Shown here: piece by piece, positions 27,709 through 38,900 of the stretch
Layout of the letters: the number at the start of each line of letters is the position of its first letter
Position numbering within the stretch: position 1 is the first letter of the stretch
Source of the DNA: Leptothermofonsia sichuanensis E412
GTDB lineage: Bacteria; Cyanobacteriota; Cyanobacteriia; Leptolyngbyales; Leptolyngbyaceae
Assembly: GCF_019891175.1 (NCBI RefSeq)
Contig: NZ_CP072600.1
Location: 62,001-126,000, forward strand
Direction of reading: 5' to 3'
DNA: 64,000 nucleotides
Program-made: the position numbers and the translations under genes
The notes under the pieces: model-generated
Told to the model about the DNA's origin: nothing
The model's database searches: none
The model's input: only the letters and a program-made list of their open reading frames with translations

Positions 27709-29466
27709 TCAGGAAGCAGCCAGTTCAGGAGTACTGGTTAAGCCGGCAATGATCTGGCGCATTTCTGCGATCGCCTGGCGTTGATGGTTACCCGATTCCT
27801 GCATCTGGGGCAATGCACCAGCCACACCTTCCAATCGGTAGCGCAGACTATCTACAGCGTCTTGAACAGGTTGTAGCATTTCCTGGTAAAGATTCACCCG
27901 TCCCCAAAGCTCAGCAACTTCTCGGCGGCGACCCAGGAGGGTTTCTTCCTCCTGTCTTAGCCCATTGCGCTTCAGCTCTAAATCAGAGGTCTGGTTGCTA
28001 ATCATTCCCTCTGCCTGCTCAATAGCACTCTGCATCTGGGCAATCTGGCTTTCCAGCTTTTGCAACTCCTCAGACTGCTGGTGCCGATGTCCATCAATTT
28101 GTCCCAGGATGGGACCTAAATCAATCCCCACATCCTGACTGGCACTATCCACAATACCCTGGCGCTGCCGCAGAATTGCCTGGTGTCGTCCCAGGACACT
28201 CTTGCGTTCACGCAAACTGCGTCGCTGACCCACCAGCGTTTCGTTCAACATCTGGTAGCCATCCTGTTCATCTGTCAGCTCATTTTCCAGATTGAGGCGA
28301 TCGAACTCACTGGCACTCTGGATTTTTGCCTGCAATGCCTCGATTTCTTGCTGCTTGAACCGTAGCTCCTCTTCCTGGCTTTCCACAAAGCGAGACAACT
28401 TTTCAAGATCGCGTTCCAATTCCTGCACCAGCTTCTGAAGCTCATCGAGCGGCATTTTCTCCAGGGCATCGACATCCACCTGATGACCAATCGTTACATT
28501 CTCAGAGGTATCGGCGAGGCGGTACACCTGCTGGTGCAATTCTTCATGATTTTGCAACTGTAAGCTCAGCATGTGAGCATATTCCTTCTTGCTGCTCAGA
28601 GAGCTTTGCTGAACTTTCAATTCTGCCCGCGCCTGTTCTAAGGACTCCTGTGCCTGATGCCATTCCAGCCAGCGCTGGTGGAGATCTTGCGCCTGCCGGT
28701 CAACTTCCTCCTGCATTTGTTGTGCCCTCGATCGATGGTGGTCGAGGTTTTGCCAGTGCTGACTGAGCAGAGCCTGCTGCTGGTTCACAATCTCCAGGGA
28801 ACCCGCCAGTTGTTCTTGAATTCCATCTGTAGAGGGAGTAGACTCTGTTAACCGATTGAGGAGTTCCTGGATAGTTTGAGCACTTCCCTCATCCAGCACA
28901 GAAGCCTGTTGAAACTCTGCCTGCCGTTCTTCTAAGCGGCGCATCTCTCCCCGCAGATGCTCCCAGGCTCCCTCTAAATCCTGACGGCTGGTGTTAAATT
29001 CCTCCCGCAGCCGATTGACTTCCTCGCGCTGAGTTTCAATTTCCTGACGTTGCTGCTCTAGTTGCTCGAAGTCTTCCTCCATTTGTTGAAGCTGCTCCCG
29101 CCGGGCTTCCATTTCCATTTCCCGACGGTTCAGTTCCTGGCTCTGATAGGTCAAAGACTGCTTCCACTGCTCAATTTCTTCTTCCTGAGTTTTAAATTTT
29201 TCCTGTAAACGCGAGAAATTTTGCAAGATGCTTACCAACTGACGGGCAGCTTCTTGAACCCGTTGTACCTGTCGGTTAGATGTCAAGTCTACCAGCACCA
29301 GCGCTCCTGCACTGTAATTATTGGCCTCCTCGCATATGACCACTTCTTCACCGGGTACAGCACTCCAGCTTTGTTCAGAGCGTTGACACGCCAGCAACTT
29401 TAGCTCTGCTTTGCCACCGCCCAACAATCCACCTTTTCCTTTTTGTACTTCCGCTAGATACAGCAC
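27709..29466 (-). CDS. hmpF: Pilus motility taxis protein HmpF
   Basis: Coiled-coil protein required with type IV pili for gliding and phototaxis in filamentous cyanobacteria; in Nostoc it localises dynamically at cell poles. A conserved N-terminal head (VLYLAEVQKGKGGLLGGGKA to about residue 95, SILQNFSRLQEKFK) is followed by about 450 residues of heptad coiled coil (EQWKQSLTYQSQELNRREME and onward). The start is set at the GTG at 29466 behind AGAGG; the open frame to 29508 adds 14 residues not seen in the family. It is divergent from hmpA-E, the same arrangement as in Nostoc punctiforme. Confidence 0.88.
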   Translation of the reverse strand: MLYLAEVQKGKGGLLGGGKAELKLLACQRSEQSWSAVPGEEVVICEEANNYSAGALVLVDLTSNRQVQRVQEAARQLVSILQNFSRLQEKFKTQEEEIEQWKQSLTYQSQELNRREMEMEARREQLQQMEEDFEQLEQQRQEIETQREEVNRLREEFNTSRQDLEGAWEHLRGEMRRLEERQAEFQQASVLDEGSAQTIQELLNRLTESTPSTDGIQEQLAGSLEIVNQQQALLSQHWQNLDHHRSRAQQMQEEVDRQAQDLHQRWLEWHQAQESLEQARAELKVQQSSLSSKKEYAHMLSLQLQNHEELHQQVYRLADTSENVTIGHQVDVDALEKMPLDELQKLVQELERDLEKLSRFVESQEEELRFKQQEIEALQAKIQSASEFDRLNLENELTDEQDGYQMLNETLVGQRRSLRERKSVLGRHQAILRQRQGIVDSASQDVGIDLGPILGQIDGHRHQQSEELQKLESQIAQMQSAIEQAEGMISNQTSDLELKRNGLRQEEETLLGRRREVAELWGRVNLYQEMLQPVQDAVDSLRYRLEGVAGALPQMQESGNHQRQAIAEMRQIIAGLTSTPELAAS

Positions 29467-30539
29467 GCTGATAATCCTCTTGTGTGTCTGTGCCCAATTT
29501 ATTTGCACTCAACTGGTGAGCGACCTGAAGATTTGGTCTTTAATTTAGTCTGTTAGACCTAGTGTAGTGAGACAACCCTACCTAGACAATCCTCATGAAT
29601 AACAGTGATCCTATCCTGTAAATAAGCTGCACCCTGACTTCCTGACTGTCTATCCAAGGACTTACCCCAAGTCTATGCTGGTTTCACCCGGTGAGCCTCC
29701 AGTCATTTCAACCTGGTAACAACAGTGTGCATCACCCCAATAAAATCTGTGTATGGCTAGAATGCCCGCGCAAGCCTCAGATCTATCAGAACAGAGCACT
29801 CTGAACACCAGGGAAAAGTAGCAAGTGTTAGTTTTAAGTCTCAGGAGAGACTAACTGAATTGAATCTTTTTGATCAACCTTGCCTTAGAGGGGGATAGTG
29901 AAAATACTCTTCCCAATCCCTCTTTTTGTATCCAGCAATCACCCCCCTTACAAGCCTTTATGTCTCAGGTAATCGATTCTGATCAAGATTGCCCCATGCT
30001 GACTCACTTTAAATCTGTTCAAAACTTTAAATCTGTTCAAACAAGTCAGGAGTCGAAAAACAAATAGTACCATTTCCTGCGCTATACGAAATTCCCAGAC
30101 ACAGCATTTTAGTCCTTCTTTCCTAGGCTTGCTGTTCTTTAATCTAGCATCGGCACCCCTGTTTCTTGTAAAGAACTGTAAAGTGAAGGACTGACAGGTA
30201 AATTCATAGATTGTTGTTTTTGGGGAAGATCAGGCAGGGCCGTAGCGCCAGGTTGACCGGCAGGAACTCAATGATTCCAGGTGCATTAATTAGGTTGGGA
30301 AACTATTCCTGGCAACGAAAGGAAGGGTATAAAAGGTGTATTACTTAACTGGTTTCAGATGGATTCGTAAAGCGTATTTCATAATTTTTTAGATTTGGGC
30401 GTGAGCCTGAGTCATTGAGGCTGATTCAAAGGATTTCCAGGCAACGGTGGAGTGGGGTTGTCTGCAAAAACGCCCCCAGATCAACGAAATGAGCGGTTTG
30501 TGAAATCACAGAACTTTTTCAAGGGATAATCCAGGTTTC
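29467..30539. other. Long divergent control region between hmpF and hmpA
   Basis: 1,073 bp with no convincing gene. A 65-codon open frame at 29870-30067 has poor composition and a direct duplication TTTAAATCTGTTCAAA (30008-30037). AT-rich stretches lie at about 29545-29640, 30100-30200 and 30345-30400. A GGGTATAAAAGG string at 30326-30337 and TTGGGAAACTATTCC at 30295-30309 are possible promoter/operator elements. The length suits complex developmental control of both units. Confidence 0.5.
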
Positions 30540-31811
30540 ATGCAGGGTAAGTTAAGCGAGATAGATATTCGCAGTATCCTTCAATTGATTGAATTGGGGC
30601 AGCGAACGGGTGAGCTTTTTGTAGAGACTTATCCAGTGCAACCCCCAGTTGGTGGAGGATCGCCCTTTTTTCAGGAAGCGCGATCGCTACAGACGGTGCC
30701 AGTGCGCTCCTGGTTTGTCTTTTTCTTAAACGGTCGGATTGTCTATGCCTCGGATACCAATACCAGCCTGGCGCGCCTGACAGATTATTTGCGTCGGTAT
30801 AAAATTGATGTGTCTTTAGGCAGCCTGACAGTATCCTCGATCGCAGCCGTCAATGCCCCAGAATATGGTTATTTATGGACCCTGCTGGAAAATCATACAT
30901 TGACGCCCGTACAGGGGCGCAGCATCATTCAAAGCATGGTTCACGAAGTGTTATTTGATCTACTCAGTCTGCACCAGGGGTCTTTTATTTTTGAATTGAG
31001 TCCAGCCCTATCTCCCCAACTAACAACGCTGGAGATTGGTCCTTTGCTGGCAAAGATTATGACCCAGGTGCAGGAGTGGAAGCAGTTTTATCCCCACATC
31101 CAATCCCCTGATCAATGTCTGGTCATTGCGGATATGGAGGCATTACAGGCAACGGTCTCAAAAAATACGTTCAATGCCTTCAGCCGGTATGCTGATGGAA
31201 AAACCTCGATCCGTCAAATGGCGCGCTATCTTAATCGAGATATTTTGACCGTCGCACGGGCAATCTATTCCTATGTTCAGAAAGGGGTGATTCAGGTGAC
31301 TGACTTTCCGGTTTCTCAAGCAGAAGAGTCGGGTGCAGTTTCCCGTCCCGTTCGAGCAAGGGACTTTGGACTATGGCATGAGGCGAGGAAGCTTCGCATT
31401 GTTTGCATTGATGATGGCGTTACAATTCGTCAAACTGTCGAGCACATTTTGAGTCAGAACGGCTATGAGGTCACTGCCATTGCCAACCCTCTCGAAGCCC
31501 TCAGCCTGGTGTTTCAGATCAAGCCCGATCTCATTCTTTGCGATATTGCCATGCCGGAACTGGATGGCTATGAGCTTTGCGGTATGCTGCGAAAATCAAC
31601 AGCGTTTCGCCAGATTCCAATAGTTATGCTAACAGGGAAAGATGGGTTTATTGACCGGGTAAAGGCAAGAATGGTGGGTGCAACCGATTATTTGACGAAG
31701 CCATTTGGAGAAAGTGAGCTATTAATGTTAGTTGAAAAATACATAGGGCGGGGCTACGAAAATCGGCAACCCTTTGACGACTCTCTGGCACGTTCTCTCC
31801 AGGATGGATAA
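30540..31811 (+). CDS. hmpA: PatA-like response regulator, first gene of the hmp cluster
   Basis: 423 residues. An N-terminal PATAN/DUF4388-type domain (MQGKLSEIDIRSILQLIELG, about 1-270) is followed by a receiver at about 285-405: acidic pocket CIDDG, phospho-Asp in LILCDIAMPELDGYE, Lys in YLTKPFGESEL. PatA, PixG and HmpA proteins of this architecture are outputs of pilus-type chemotaxis pathways in cyanobacteria. It heads five co-directional genes. A HIP1 octamer lies within an insertion near codon 47. No strong ribosome site; ATG at 30540 fits the conserved MQGxLxEIDIRSILQL beginning. Confidence 0.88.
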   Translation: MQGKLSEIDIRSILQLIELGQRTGELFVETYPVQPPVGGGSPFFQEARSLQTVPVRSWFVFFLNGRIVYASDTNTSLARLTDYLRRYKIDVSLGSLTVSSIAAVNAPEYGYLWTLLENHTLTPVQGRSIIQSMVHEVLFDLLSLHQGSFIFELSPALSPQLTTLEIGPLLAKIMTQVQEWKQFYPHIQSPDQCLVIADMEALQATVSKNTFNAFSRYADGKTSIRQMARYLNRDILTVARAIYSYVQKGVIQVTDFPVSQAEESGAVSRPVRARDFGLWHEARKLRIVCIDDGVTIRQTVEHILSQNGYEVTAIANPLEALSLVFQIKPDLILCDIAMPELDGYELCGMLRKSTAFRQIPIVMLTGKDGFIDRVKARMVGATDYLTKPFGESELLMLVEKYIGRGYENRQPFDDSLARSLQDG

Positions 31812-31968
31812 AAGCACAATATGACTGATTTTCAGGTGCGTCTCACTTCATCGTCGAACACTCAGTAAATGAGGGTATCTTATTGACTATCAGCGTTAAG
31901 GTGAATATTAGGGTGAGGAACGTCAGGGCTTCTCAGCCGCGTTTCAACCGGCAAGCAGGTAAAACATT

Positions 31969-32334
31969 ATGAGTACAGTTCTAGTCGTAGAGGATAGCGT
32001 CACTCAGCGGGAGATGATCTCCGACCTGTTGAGGGGAAGCGGTTTGAGCGTGACTGAGGCGAGCGATGGAGTAGAAGCACTGGAACAAATTCAAGGCAAG
32101 TGCCCTGATTTAGTGGTTTTGGACATTGTAATGCCCCGCATGAATGGGTACGAGGTCTGTCGTCGGCTAAAGGCGGATCCTAAAACTCAAAATGTCCCGG
32201 TCGTAATGTGTTCATCCAAGGGCGAAGAATTTGATCGTTACTGGGGAATGAAACAGGGGGCGGATGCTTACATTGCGAAGCCATTTCAACCCACTGAACT
32301 CGTGGGTACGGTTAAACAACTATTGCGAGGTTAG
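31969..32334 (+). CDS. hmpB: CheY-like response regulator of the hmp cluster
   Basis: 121 residues, receiver only. Acidic pocket VVEDSVTQRE, phospho-Asp in LVVLDIVMPRMNGYEVC, and switch residues CSSKG and YIAKPFQPTEL. In Nostoc and in Synechocystis (PixH) the second regulator acts with the PatA-like one to balance phosphate flow from the CheA hybrid. The 157-bp gap after hmpA contains no gene or terminator-like hairpin. Confidence 0.88.
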   Translation: MSTVLVVEDSVTQREMISDLLRGSGLSVTEASDGVEALEQIQGKCPDLVVLDIVMPRMNGYEVCRRLKADPKTQNVPVVMCSSKGEEFDRYWGMKQGADAYIAKPFQPTELVGTVKQLLRG

Positions 32335-32345
32335 ATGTCAGGGGA

Positions 32346-32876
32346 ATGGTAGGTAATCCGGATTTTTTGACGGGTAGAGGACAGGATCAGGCTCCTGAGT
32401 TTCAGGAGCTGGAAAGTCCTGAAGGTGAGTTGCATCTGCGGTTCTATGTCGCATCCGGCAATGAGTTTGCGCTGCCTGCGACCGGCATTAAGGAAGTGCT
32501 TTCTCCCTCTCCAGATCGGATTACGCCCGTCCCGAATGTTTCACCGTTGCTTTTGGGTACGCTGAATGTGCGCGGCAGGGTGGTTTGGGTGGCGGACCTG
32601 GGGCAATTTTTAGGAGACCCGGTTGCCCTTAACACCGATCGCCCGGAAGTGAGTGTGATCGCCGTCGAAGATCAAGACATTATGCTTGGCCTAGCCGTGG
32701 ATCGAATTGTGGGGATGGCATGGCTCGATATTGAAGAAATTCAAATGCCCACCAATGTTCCAGACAGTGTCGCTCCTTTTCTTCGGGGTGAATGGTTATT
32801 GGACAATCAAACAAATAAGTACTTGCGCCTACTGGATCAGGTGGCAATTCTTCGCTCAGCCCGGTGGGCGGCTTAG
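32346..32876 (+). CDS. hmpC: CheW-like adaptor of the hmp cluster
   Basis: 176 residues, a single CheW domain from about residue 35: LRFYVASGNEFALPATGIKE, then LLLGTLNVRGRVVWVADLGQ and MLGLAVDRIVGMAWLD. It couples the chemoreceptor to the kinase. It begins 12 bp after hmpB. The first 30 residues (QDQAPEFQELESPEGE) are acidic and probably disordered. Confidence 0.88.
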   Translation: MVGNPDFLTGRGQDQAPEFQELESPEGELHLRFYVASGNEFALPATGIKEVLSPSPDRITPVPNVSPLLLGTLNVRGRVVWVADLGQFLGDPVALNTDRPEVSVIAVEDQDIMLGLAVDRIVGMAWLDIEEIQMPTNVPDSVAPFLRGEWLLDNQTNKYLRLLDQVAILRSARWAA

Positions 32877-32892
32877 TAAGGAGAATTTAAGG

Positions 32893-33048
32893 ATGAAAAA
32901 AAGAAGAATTGGCAGTAAAACTGAGGAACGAGTTATGAACACTGGTGTGGGGGCGATCGCTCACCCCGCATCAGGACAACCTTCCACAACACCGGGGCTA
33001 AAGTACTCAATACTCAACTGGGAGAAGGCAAATGGGGGCAGGAATTGA
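32893..33048 (+). CDS. Possible 51-residue leader peptide overlapping hmpD start
   Basis: An ATG at 32893 preceded by AAGGAGAATTTAAGG opens a frame of 51 codons ([20 protein letters not shown] to EKANGGRN) whose stop at 33046 lies just inside hmpD (start 33032) in another frame. The strong ribosome site and overlap would suit a coupling peptide. Composition is ordinary and no homologue is recognised, so it may be chance. Confidence 0.3.
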   Translation: MKKRRIGSKTEERVMNTGVGAIAHPASGQPSTTPGLKYSILNWEKANGGRN

Positions 33049-35842
33049 ACAGGGATATCAACAGGCTCAAAAAGCCTACATGCAGGGTAACTATGAAGAA
33101 GCCGCTGAGATTGTTGATCGCCTGGTAAAAGAATTTCCCGATGATCCAAGCGTCTCTCTACTGCGGGGGCACATTTATTGCTATGGCTTACAGCAGTATG
33201 ACATTGCCCGGGAGCAGTATCAGTCTGTGCTGGCGTTGACAACCAATGAAGAGTTCCAGGATTATGCCAACCAGGGGTTACAGTTCATCAACCAGTCTGA
33301 GGCGGATGCAGGTGGCGGCGGAGAAGAGGTTGCTGGATCAGAGGAAGGAGTGAACGACCTCGATGATCATGACATTAGGGACTTTCAATCTGCAACCACT
33401 TGGCAGGCACAGGATGAGTTTGCGACGGCAAGCGATTTTGGGCTGGACGAACCAGACTTCAGCCTGGGATCGGATGCTGCTGATTTCAACCAGAGTTTTG
33501 ATCTTCCTGACTTAGATTTTGAGCCGCCTGCTGGTGAATTTGGGTCAGGCGGCTTTGCGGAAGAAGCAGGCACTGTTGATACATTTAGTCCCTTCACAGA
33601 CCCCTTTGCGATTGAGGAACAGCCTGACGACAGGTTGGGAGAATCGCCATCGCCTTTCCAACAGACCACTCACATGCAGGCGGATGATTTCTCTTCCCTG
33701 GATGAACAATTTGCTGTCCATGACATGGGCCGTGCAGAGAATGATTTTGCTTCAGCCCTGGACGAATTTGATGAAGCCTTTGCCCCCCTTGATCTGCCTG
33801 AAGATCCGTCCACCCATCAGCCCTTCTCGTTAGAAAGTCATCCGTCGCCCCTGGATACGCCAACGTCGTTTCAAGCCAGTTCCAATCGCCGGACAACAGA
33901 AGATGAAACCCTGTTCATGGGTGGCACGGGTCTATACAACCAGGAAGACCAGACCTTTGGGGCACCGGATACCCCCTCATTCGATGCCCCCACCAGTTTT
34001 GATTTAGGTGCAGAGGATAGCTCCTACTATAGTTCTGAACCTGGAGATGCGGGTTCAGGTATGGTTGGGCAAAGTAATGTTGACTTTCTGGATGAGTTTG
34101 ACGAGTTTGATGACTTAGGGAACCTGTCAGACTTTGACCTGTCAGAAAACTCGGCTGGTTTTACCAGTCCTGCGGTTGGCGCAGGATTTGATTTGCCTGG
34201 CAGTGGTGCCGTTGCAGGGGGGGCGATCGCCGATCGGGGGTTTTCCCCAGATGCCGATGCACTCAATTTTGCGGACAGTGGCAGTTCCCTCATCCGTGAT
34301 GATGAAGTTTTCAGCATCTCTGGCACCTCCGATCAGGTGCCCACTTTCACCCAACTGGATCAGCAGATTGCGGAGCCGACCCCCACGGTTGAACAGGGTG
34401 CCTTCGCCTTTTTTGAAAATGCCTCGATCGCAACCAAACAATTGATTACGGCTGGCGTGGCGGGCGTCCTGTCTGCGGTTGCAGTCGCTCTGGCAGGTAA
34501 TCTGGTCGCTAACTATGGTCCTGGCAGCCAGCGGGAAGATGTGGTCAATCAGATCCGGAGTACAAGTTGGGTGATGGCAGCGGCTGCCATGGCTTTTGGG
34601 GGAGGATCTGCCTTTTTCCTGGGGCAGAGAACCGCTAAACAGGTCAAGCAGTCTACAGACGATTTGCAGAATCAGTTTCATGCGGTCTGTCAGGGAAACT
34701 TGAATGCTCGTGCAACGGTTTATGCCGAAGATGAATTTGGTCAGTTGGCAACGGGCTTCAACCAGATGGCGCGGGTTATCCTGACCACAACCAGTGAGGC
34801 GCAGCGGAAGGCAGAAGAGCAAGAACAGGCGAAGGAAGACCTGCAACGCCAGGTCATTCGGTTACTGGACGATGTGGAAGGGGCCGCCCGGGGTGACCTG
34901 ACGGTGCAGGCAGAGGTGACGGCGGATGTTCTGGGTGCGGTTGCTGACTCGTTTAACCTGACCATTCAAAACCTGCGCGAAATTGTGCAACAGGTGAAAA
35001 CGGCGGCTCGCCAGGTGAGCAAGAGTTCAACCGACAACGAGATGTTTGCTCGCAGCCTGTCGTCCGATGCGTTGCGGCAGGCCGAGGAACTGGCCGTCAC
35101 GTTGAACTCTGTGCAGGTCATGACTGAGTCGATTCAGCGGGTGGCGGAGAGTGCCCGCGAAGCGGAGGAGGTCGCCCGTTCTGCATCGGCAACGGCTCTC
35201 AAGGGTGGGGAAGCCGTAGAGCGGACGGTTGCCGGTATTCTGGAAATCCGGGAAACCGTGGCGGAAACGACCCGCAAGGTGAAGCGACTGGCAGAGTCTT
35301 CCCAGGAGATTTCCAAAATTGTAGCGTTGATTTCCCAGATTGCTTCCCGAACCAACCTGCTGGCGTTAAACGCTAGTATTGAAGCAGCCCGGGCAGGAGA
35401 GGCAGGGCGCGGTTTCGCCATTGTTGCCGATGAGGTCCGGCAGTTGGCAGACCGGGCAGCGAAAGCCTCGAAGGAAATTGAACAGATTGTGCTTCAAATC
35501 CAGAGTGAAACTGGCTCGGTCATGACCGCGATGGAAGAAGGCACCCAGCAGGTGATTGAGGGTACCAGGCTGGCAGAACAGGCGAAGCGATCGCTGGAAG
35601 ACATTATTCAGGTATCTAACCGAATTGATGTCCTGGTGCGATCAATCACAGCAGATACGGTAGAACAGACCGAAACTTCCCGCGCTGTAGCTCAGGTTAT
35701 GCAGTCAGTCGAACTGACTGCCCAGGAAACCTCTCAGGAGGCGCAGCGAGTGTCCGCCTCCCTGCAAAATCTGGTAGGAGTTGCCCGCGATCTGTTAACG
35801 TCCGTCGAACGGTTCCGAGTAGAAACGATTGAACGCAAGTAG
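33032..35842 (+). CDS. hmpD: Methyl-accepting chemotaxis protein of the hmp cluster
   Basis: 936 residues. The N-terminus is a TPR-like helical repeat ([20 protein letters not shown], 1-90). About 350 residues of acidic low-complexity sequence follow (many Asp-Phe-Asp, Ala-Pro-Ser-Phe). Two membrane spans lie close together near 467-490 and 510-532, with only a short loop outside. HAMP-like segments follow, and the signalling tip is at about 760-810 ([20 protein letters not shown] and [16 protein letters not shown]). It has no GAF domain, so it is HmpD-like rather than the phytochrome-type photoreceptor PixJ. The signal must come from the cytoplasmic head or partners. Confidence 0.9.
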   Translation: MGAGIEQGYQQAQKAYMQGNYEEAAEIVDRLVKEFPDDPSVSLLRGHIYCYGLQQYDIAREQYQSVLALTTNEEFQDYANQGLQFINQSEADAGGGGEEVAGSEEGVNDLDDHDIRDFQSATTWQAQDEFATASDFGLDEPDFSLGSDAADFNQSFDLPDLDFEPPAGEFGSGGFAEEAGTVDTFSPFTDPFAIEEQPDDRLGESPSPFQQTTHMQADDFSSLDEQFAVHDMGRAENDFASALDEFDEAFAPLDLPEDPSTHQPFSLESHPSPLDTPTSFQASSNRRTTEDETLFMGGTGLYNQEDQTFGAPDTPSFDAPTSFDLGAEDSSYYSSEPGDAGSGMVGQSNVDFLDEFDEFDDLGNLSDFDLSENSAGFTSPAVGAGFDLPGSGAVAGGAIADRGFSPDADALNFADSGSSLIRDDEVFSISGTSDQVPTFTQLDQQIAEPTPTVEQGAFAFFENASIATKQLITAGVAGVLSAVAVALAGNLVANYGPGSQREDVVNQIRSTSWVMAAAAMAFGGGSAFFLGQRTAKQVKQSTDDLQNQFHAVCQGNLNARATVYAEDEFGQLATGFNQMARVILTTTSEAQRKAEEQEQAKEDLQRQVIRLLDDVEGAARGDLTVQAEVTADVLGAVADSFNLTIQNLREIVQQVKTAARQVSKSSTDNEMFARSLSSDALRQAEELAVTLNSVQVMTESIQRVAESAREAEEVARSASATALKGGEAVERTVAGILEIRETVAETTRKVKRLAESSQEISKIVALISQIASRTNLLALNASIEAARAGEAGRGFAIVADEVRQLADRAAKASKEIEQIVLQIQSETGSVMTAMEEGTQQVIEGTRLAEQAKRSLEDIIQVSNRIDVLVRSITADTVEQTETSRAVAQVMQSVELTAQETSQEAQRVSASLQNLVGVARDLLTSVERFRVETIERK

Positions 35843-35957
35843 CTGAATTCAGGGAATGGGGGCTTTCGCTATGATTGGTCTAAAGATCTGGATCGCGGGC
35901 TTGACAATACACATGTTTCCATAGCAATTCTTACTTTCCAAAGGGATGGGTACCGCC

Positions 35958-38900
35958 ATGCAGCCTGAACAGCAACAGCGAATCATGGGCTACTTCATTG
36001 AGGAGGCCAAAGACCACCTCAATACAATTGAGCAGGGATTGCTGAATTTGCAAGCCACCATCGAAGATCCGGAGATGGTGAATGAGCTGTTTCGGGCGGC
36101 GCACTCAGTCAAAGGTGGGGCGGCGATGCTAGGTATTAACAGCGTTCAGCAGGTTTCCCATCGGTTGGAAGATTTTTTCAAAATTCTGAAGGAGTCACGA
36201 GTTCAGGTTGATCAGAAGCTAGAAAGCCTCTTGCTCAGAGTTTTTGACGCCTTGCAAGAGTTGTTAGAGCAGCTTCAGGGGCCGTTTGGACTGACGGATG
36301 AAATGGCAAATGCAACCCTAGCTGGAGTTCAGCCTGCATTTGACGAACTCCAGCGCCACCTTGACATCCTGGTTGGTGAGGCTGAGCCAGTGACCTCTAT
36401 GCCAACAACAGGCTTTCTGTCTGGGGATGATCTGGTTCCTGTGCCTTTTCTGGATGCGGATCTGGCACAAACATTTGGGACAGAGGTTCCCATCCGTCTG
36501 CGAGAAATGCTGCAACTGTTTAAGCAGTCAGATGCCGATGGAGGCAGTCGTGAGCGATTAGAGGCAATCTGTCGTGAGCTGACCAGCATGGGGCAAACTT
36601 TTGATCTGTCTGCCTGGTGCAGGCTGGTTGATATGGCGCGCCAGGCGATCGCCCAGCCTCATAATTCCTATCGGATCCTGGCTCCAGTAGTCATCCGTGA
36701 TATCAAGCAAGCTCAGGATCTGGTGTTAGCCGGACGGGCGGATGAAATCACTCCCTGTGCTCAACTCCTGGAAATGGTACCAGCTCCGTCTTCAGTTGAA
36801 GTCGCTGCTGACACTGATTTTGCTGATCTTCTGGCAGTCGCCGACAATGCCGATCTGGAGTTTGATCTGACTGGTTCTTCTGAGTTGTTTGACGAAGCTT
36901 CCCCATTCCAGAGTTTAGATCTGGAACAGGGCACAGACTTGGCCTCATCCTCCTCTGACCTCGACTTTGGGGATGTTTTTGGAGAAGCCCCTCTTGCAAT
37001 GGATGTGCCTGGGCAACAGGGTCCCGAAGTTGGCATGGCAGAGTTAAACAGCCTGGCTGATCTGTTTGAAGGGGAAGTTCCTGATTTGGGGTCTACCTGG
37101 CAGGAAGAGGAAATTATCGGAGATGCATCGGGTGCTCTAATGGCTGATTCAGGGAATTTGGCCAGCGACAGGGATGAAACCGATGAACCTGTGGACTTTT
37201 CTGATCTCCTGTTTGACGAGTCTGACATGGCTCCAACGATCATTCAATCTCAAAGCGATGATTTGAGTGATTTGTTTGGTGATGACCTGCTGGAGGAAGA
37301 AGAATCGACGGCTGAATCTGAAGCCGTTGACCTTCCCTCACTCAACTCCTTTGAGGCTGATGAACTGGAGGACTGGCTGACCATGTCTGAATCGGACGAT
37401 GTCTCTGGTGCAGAGGATTGGGGCGCGATCGCGGCCCCTGCTGATGAACAAGATCCCTTTGCCGGGCTGGATCTGGAAACAGAATTGGGTCTGGGTGATG
37501 GGAGCGATAGCGAGTTTGGGCCTGAATCTAGCGGGGAACCAGATACTGAACTGGGTGAGTTGGGTGAATTGTTTGCTGGAATGGACGAAAGCGATCTCAA
37601 CTTCTCCAGCCTGGAAGCAGAGTCAGAAGCACTTTTCTCATCTGTAGGGACTGGAGAAGATGAGAATTTATTTGGAGGAGCAACGGATGAACCAGGGGAG
37701 AGCCACCCGGTTGAGAATGTCGTTGTTACCGATCCATGGGAAGAGTTCTCCGGGGAAGAGTTCTCTGGCTCATCCTCCAGCGCAGCGTCCGGTGAGCCTG
37801 ATACCCCGGTTCTAACCGACCCTGGGGAAGGGGCGTTTACCGATGTCTTTGGCGATGCGGCGGCAGTAGGAGATAATCTGCTGGAAACCGGCACAACCGA
37901 TGAGTTGATTGAAACACTCTCTGATCAGGGCGAAGCCGACTTTAGCAGTCTGTTTGAGACGACTGAAACGTTCCCAGAAACGACTGAAGATTCTGCGATC
38001 GAAGAACTGATTGATGATTCCCCTGACTTTACAGGCGATTCCTGGCTATTAGATTCTCCCGAATCCGCCAGCCCGGAGCCATTAGAAGACCTTTCAGACA
38101 GGCTTTCCCCTGAAGCATCTGCGCTTGAAAGTAGCGATGGTGGACTCGATCTTGACTTGAGTGAATTGGACTTGGGCGAATCGCTGGATCTGGGTGAATC
38201 GGAGATCACCACTCCAGCGGCAGCGGACACCATGAATCTGGACTTTGGTGAGTTCGACTTGCCGGTTGAAACCCCTGAGTCCCCTCTGGCGGCTGAGCCG
38301 TCTGCCCCAGAATCCACTCCATCTGAGTTGACGGATCTTTGGGCGGAATTGCCAGAGACGACCGATCTGGATCTGGGTTTTGATGAGTCGGTTTCTGGCA
38401 TAGAAACTCCCATCACGGAATCTCTGATTTCACAGGACACCGATCCCTTTGCTGAGGATTTGGCTGCCATCGTTGGAGTAGATGCCACAGCAACTTATGC
38501 CAATGAACCCCCGGTTGAAGCCAACTTTGATGCGGATTTGCTTGAACTTGAAAATCTGGGAATGGCTTCTGAATCAACGACTCCGGATAGCGGTCTGGCA
38601 GAGGAGCTTCCATCAGAGGGCGCGATCGAGTTTGGCGACCTTGATTTCTCTGCCGAAACGCCTACTGAACCAGTGGATTTGGGGAATTTAGGTGATGATC
38701 TAGGAGACTTGCTGGGTGAACCAAGTATCCCAACCTTAAGCGAAGCAGGGGAACTGAACAATTTCCTGGGTGAAGCGATCGCCCCGGAGACTCCTGAAGA
38801 CTTCGGAGATCTGGGAGACTTGCTGGGCGAATCCTCTGCTGCTGGGGAACCCATAGATTTTGGTGACCTGGGGGACTTGCCAGGTGAAGCAGACATTTTG

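Noticed and set aside
29870-30067. 65-codon ORF between hmpF and hmpA
   Set aside because: No ribosome site, contains a direct DNA duplication, and no recognisable protein features.
33032-35842. HmpD as a PixJ-type photoreceptor
   Set aside because: No GAF domain with a bilin-binding cysteine is present.
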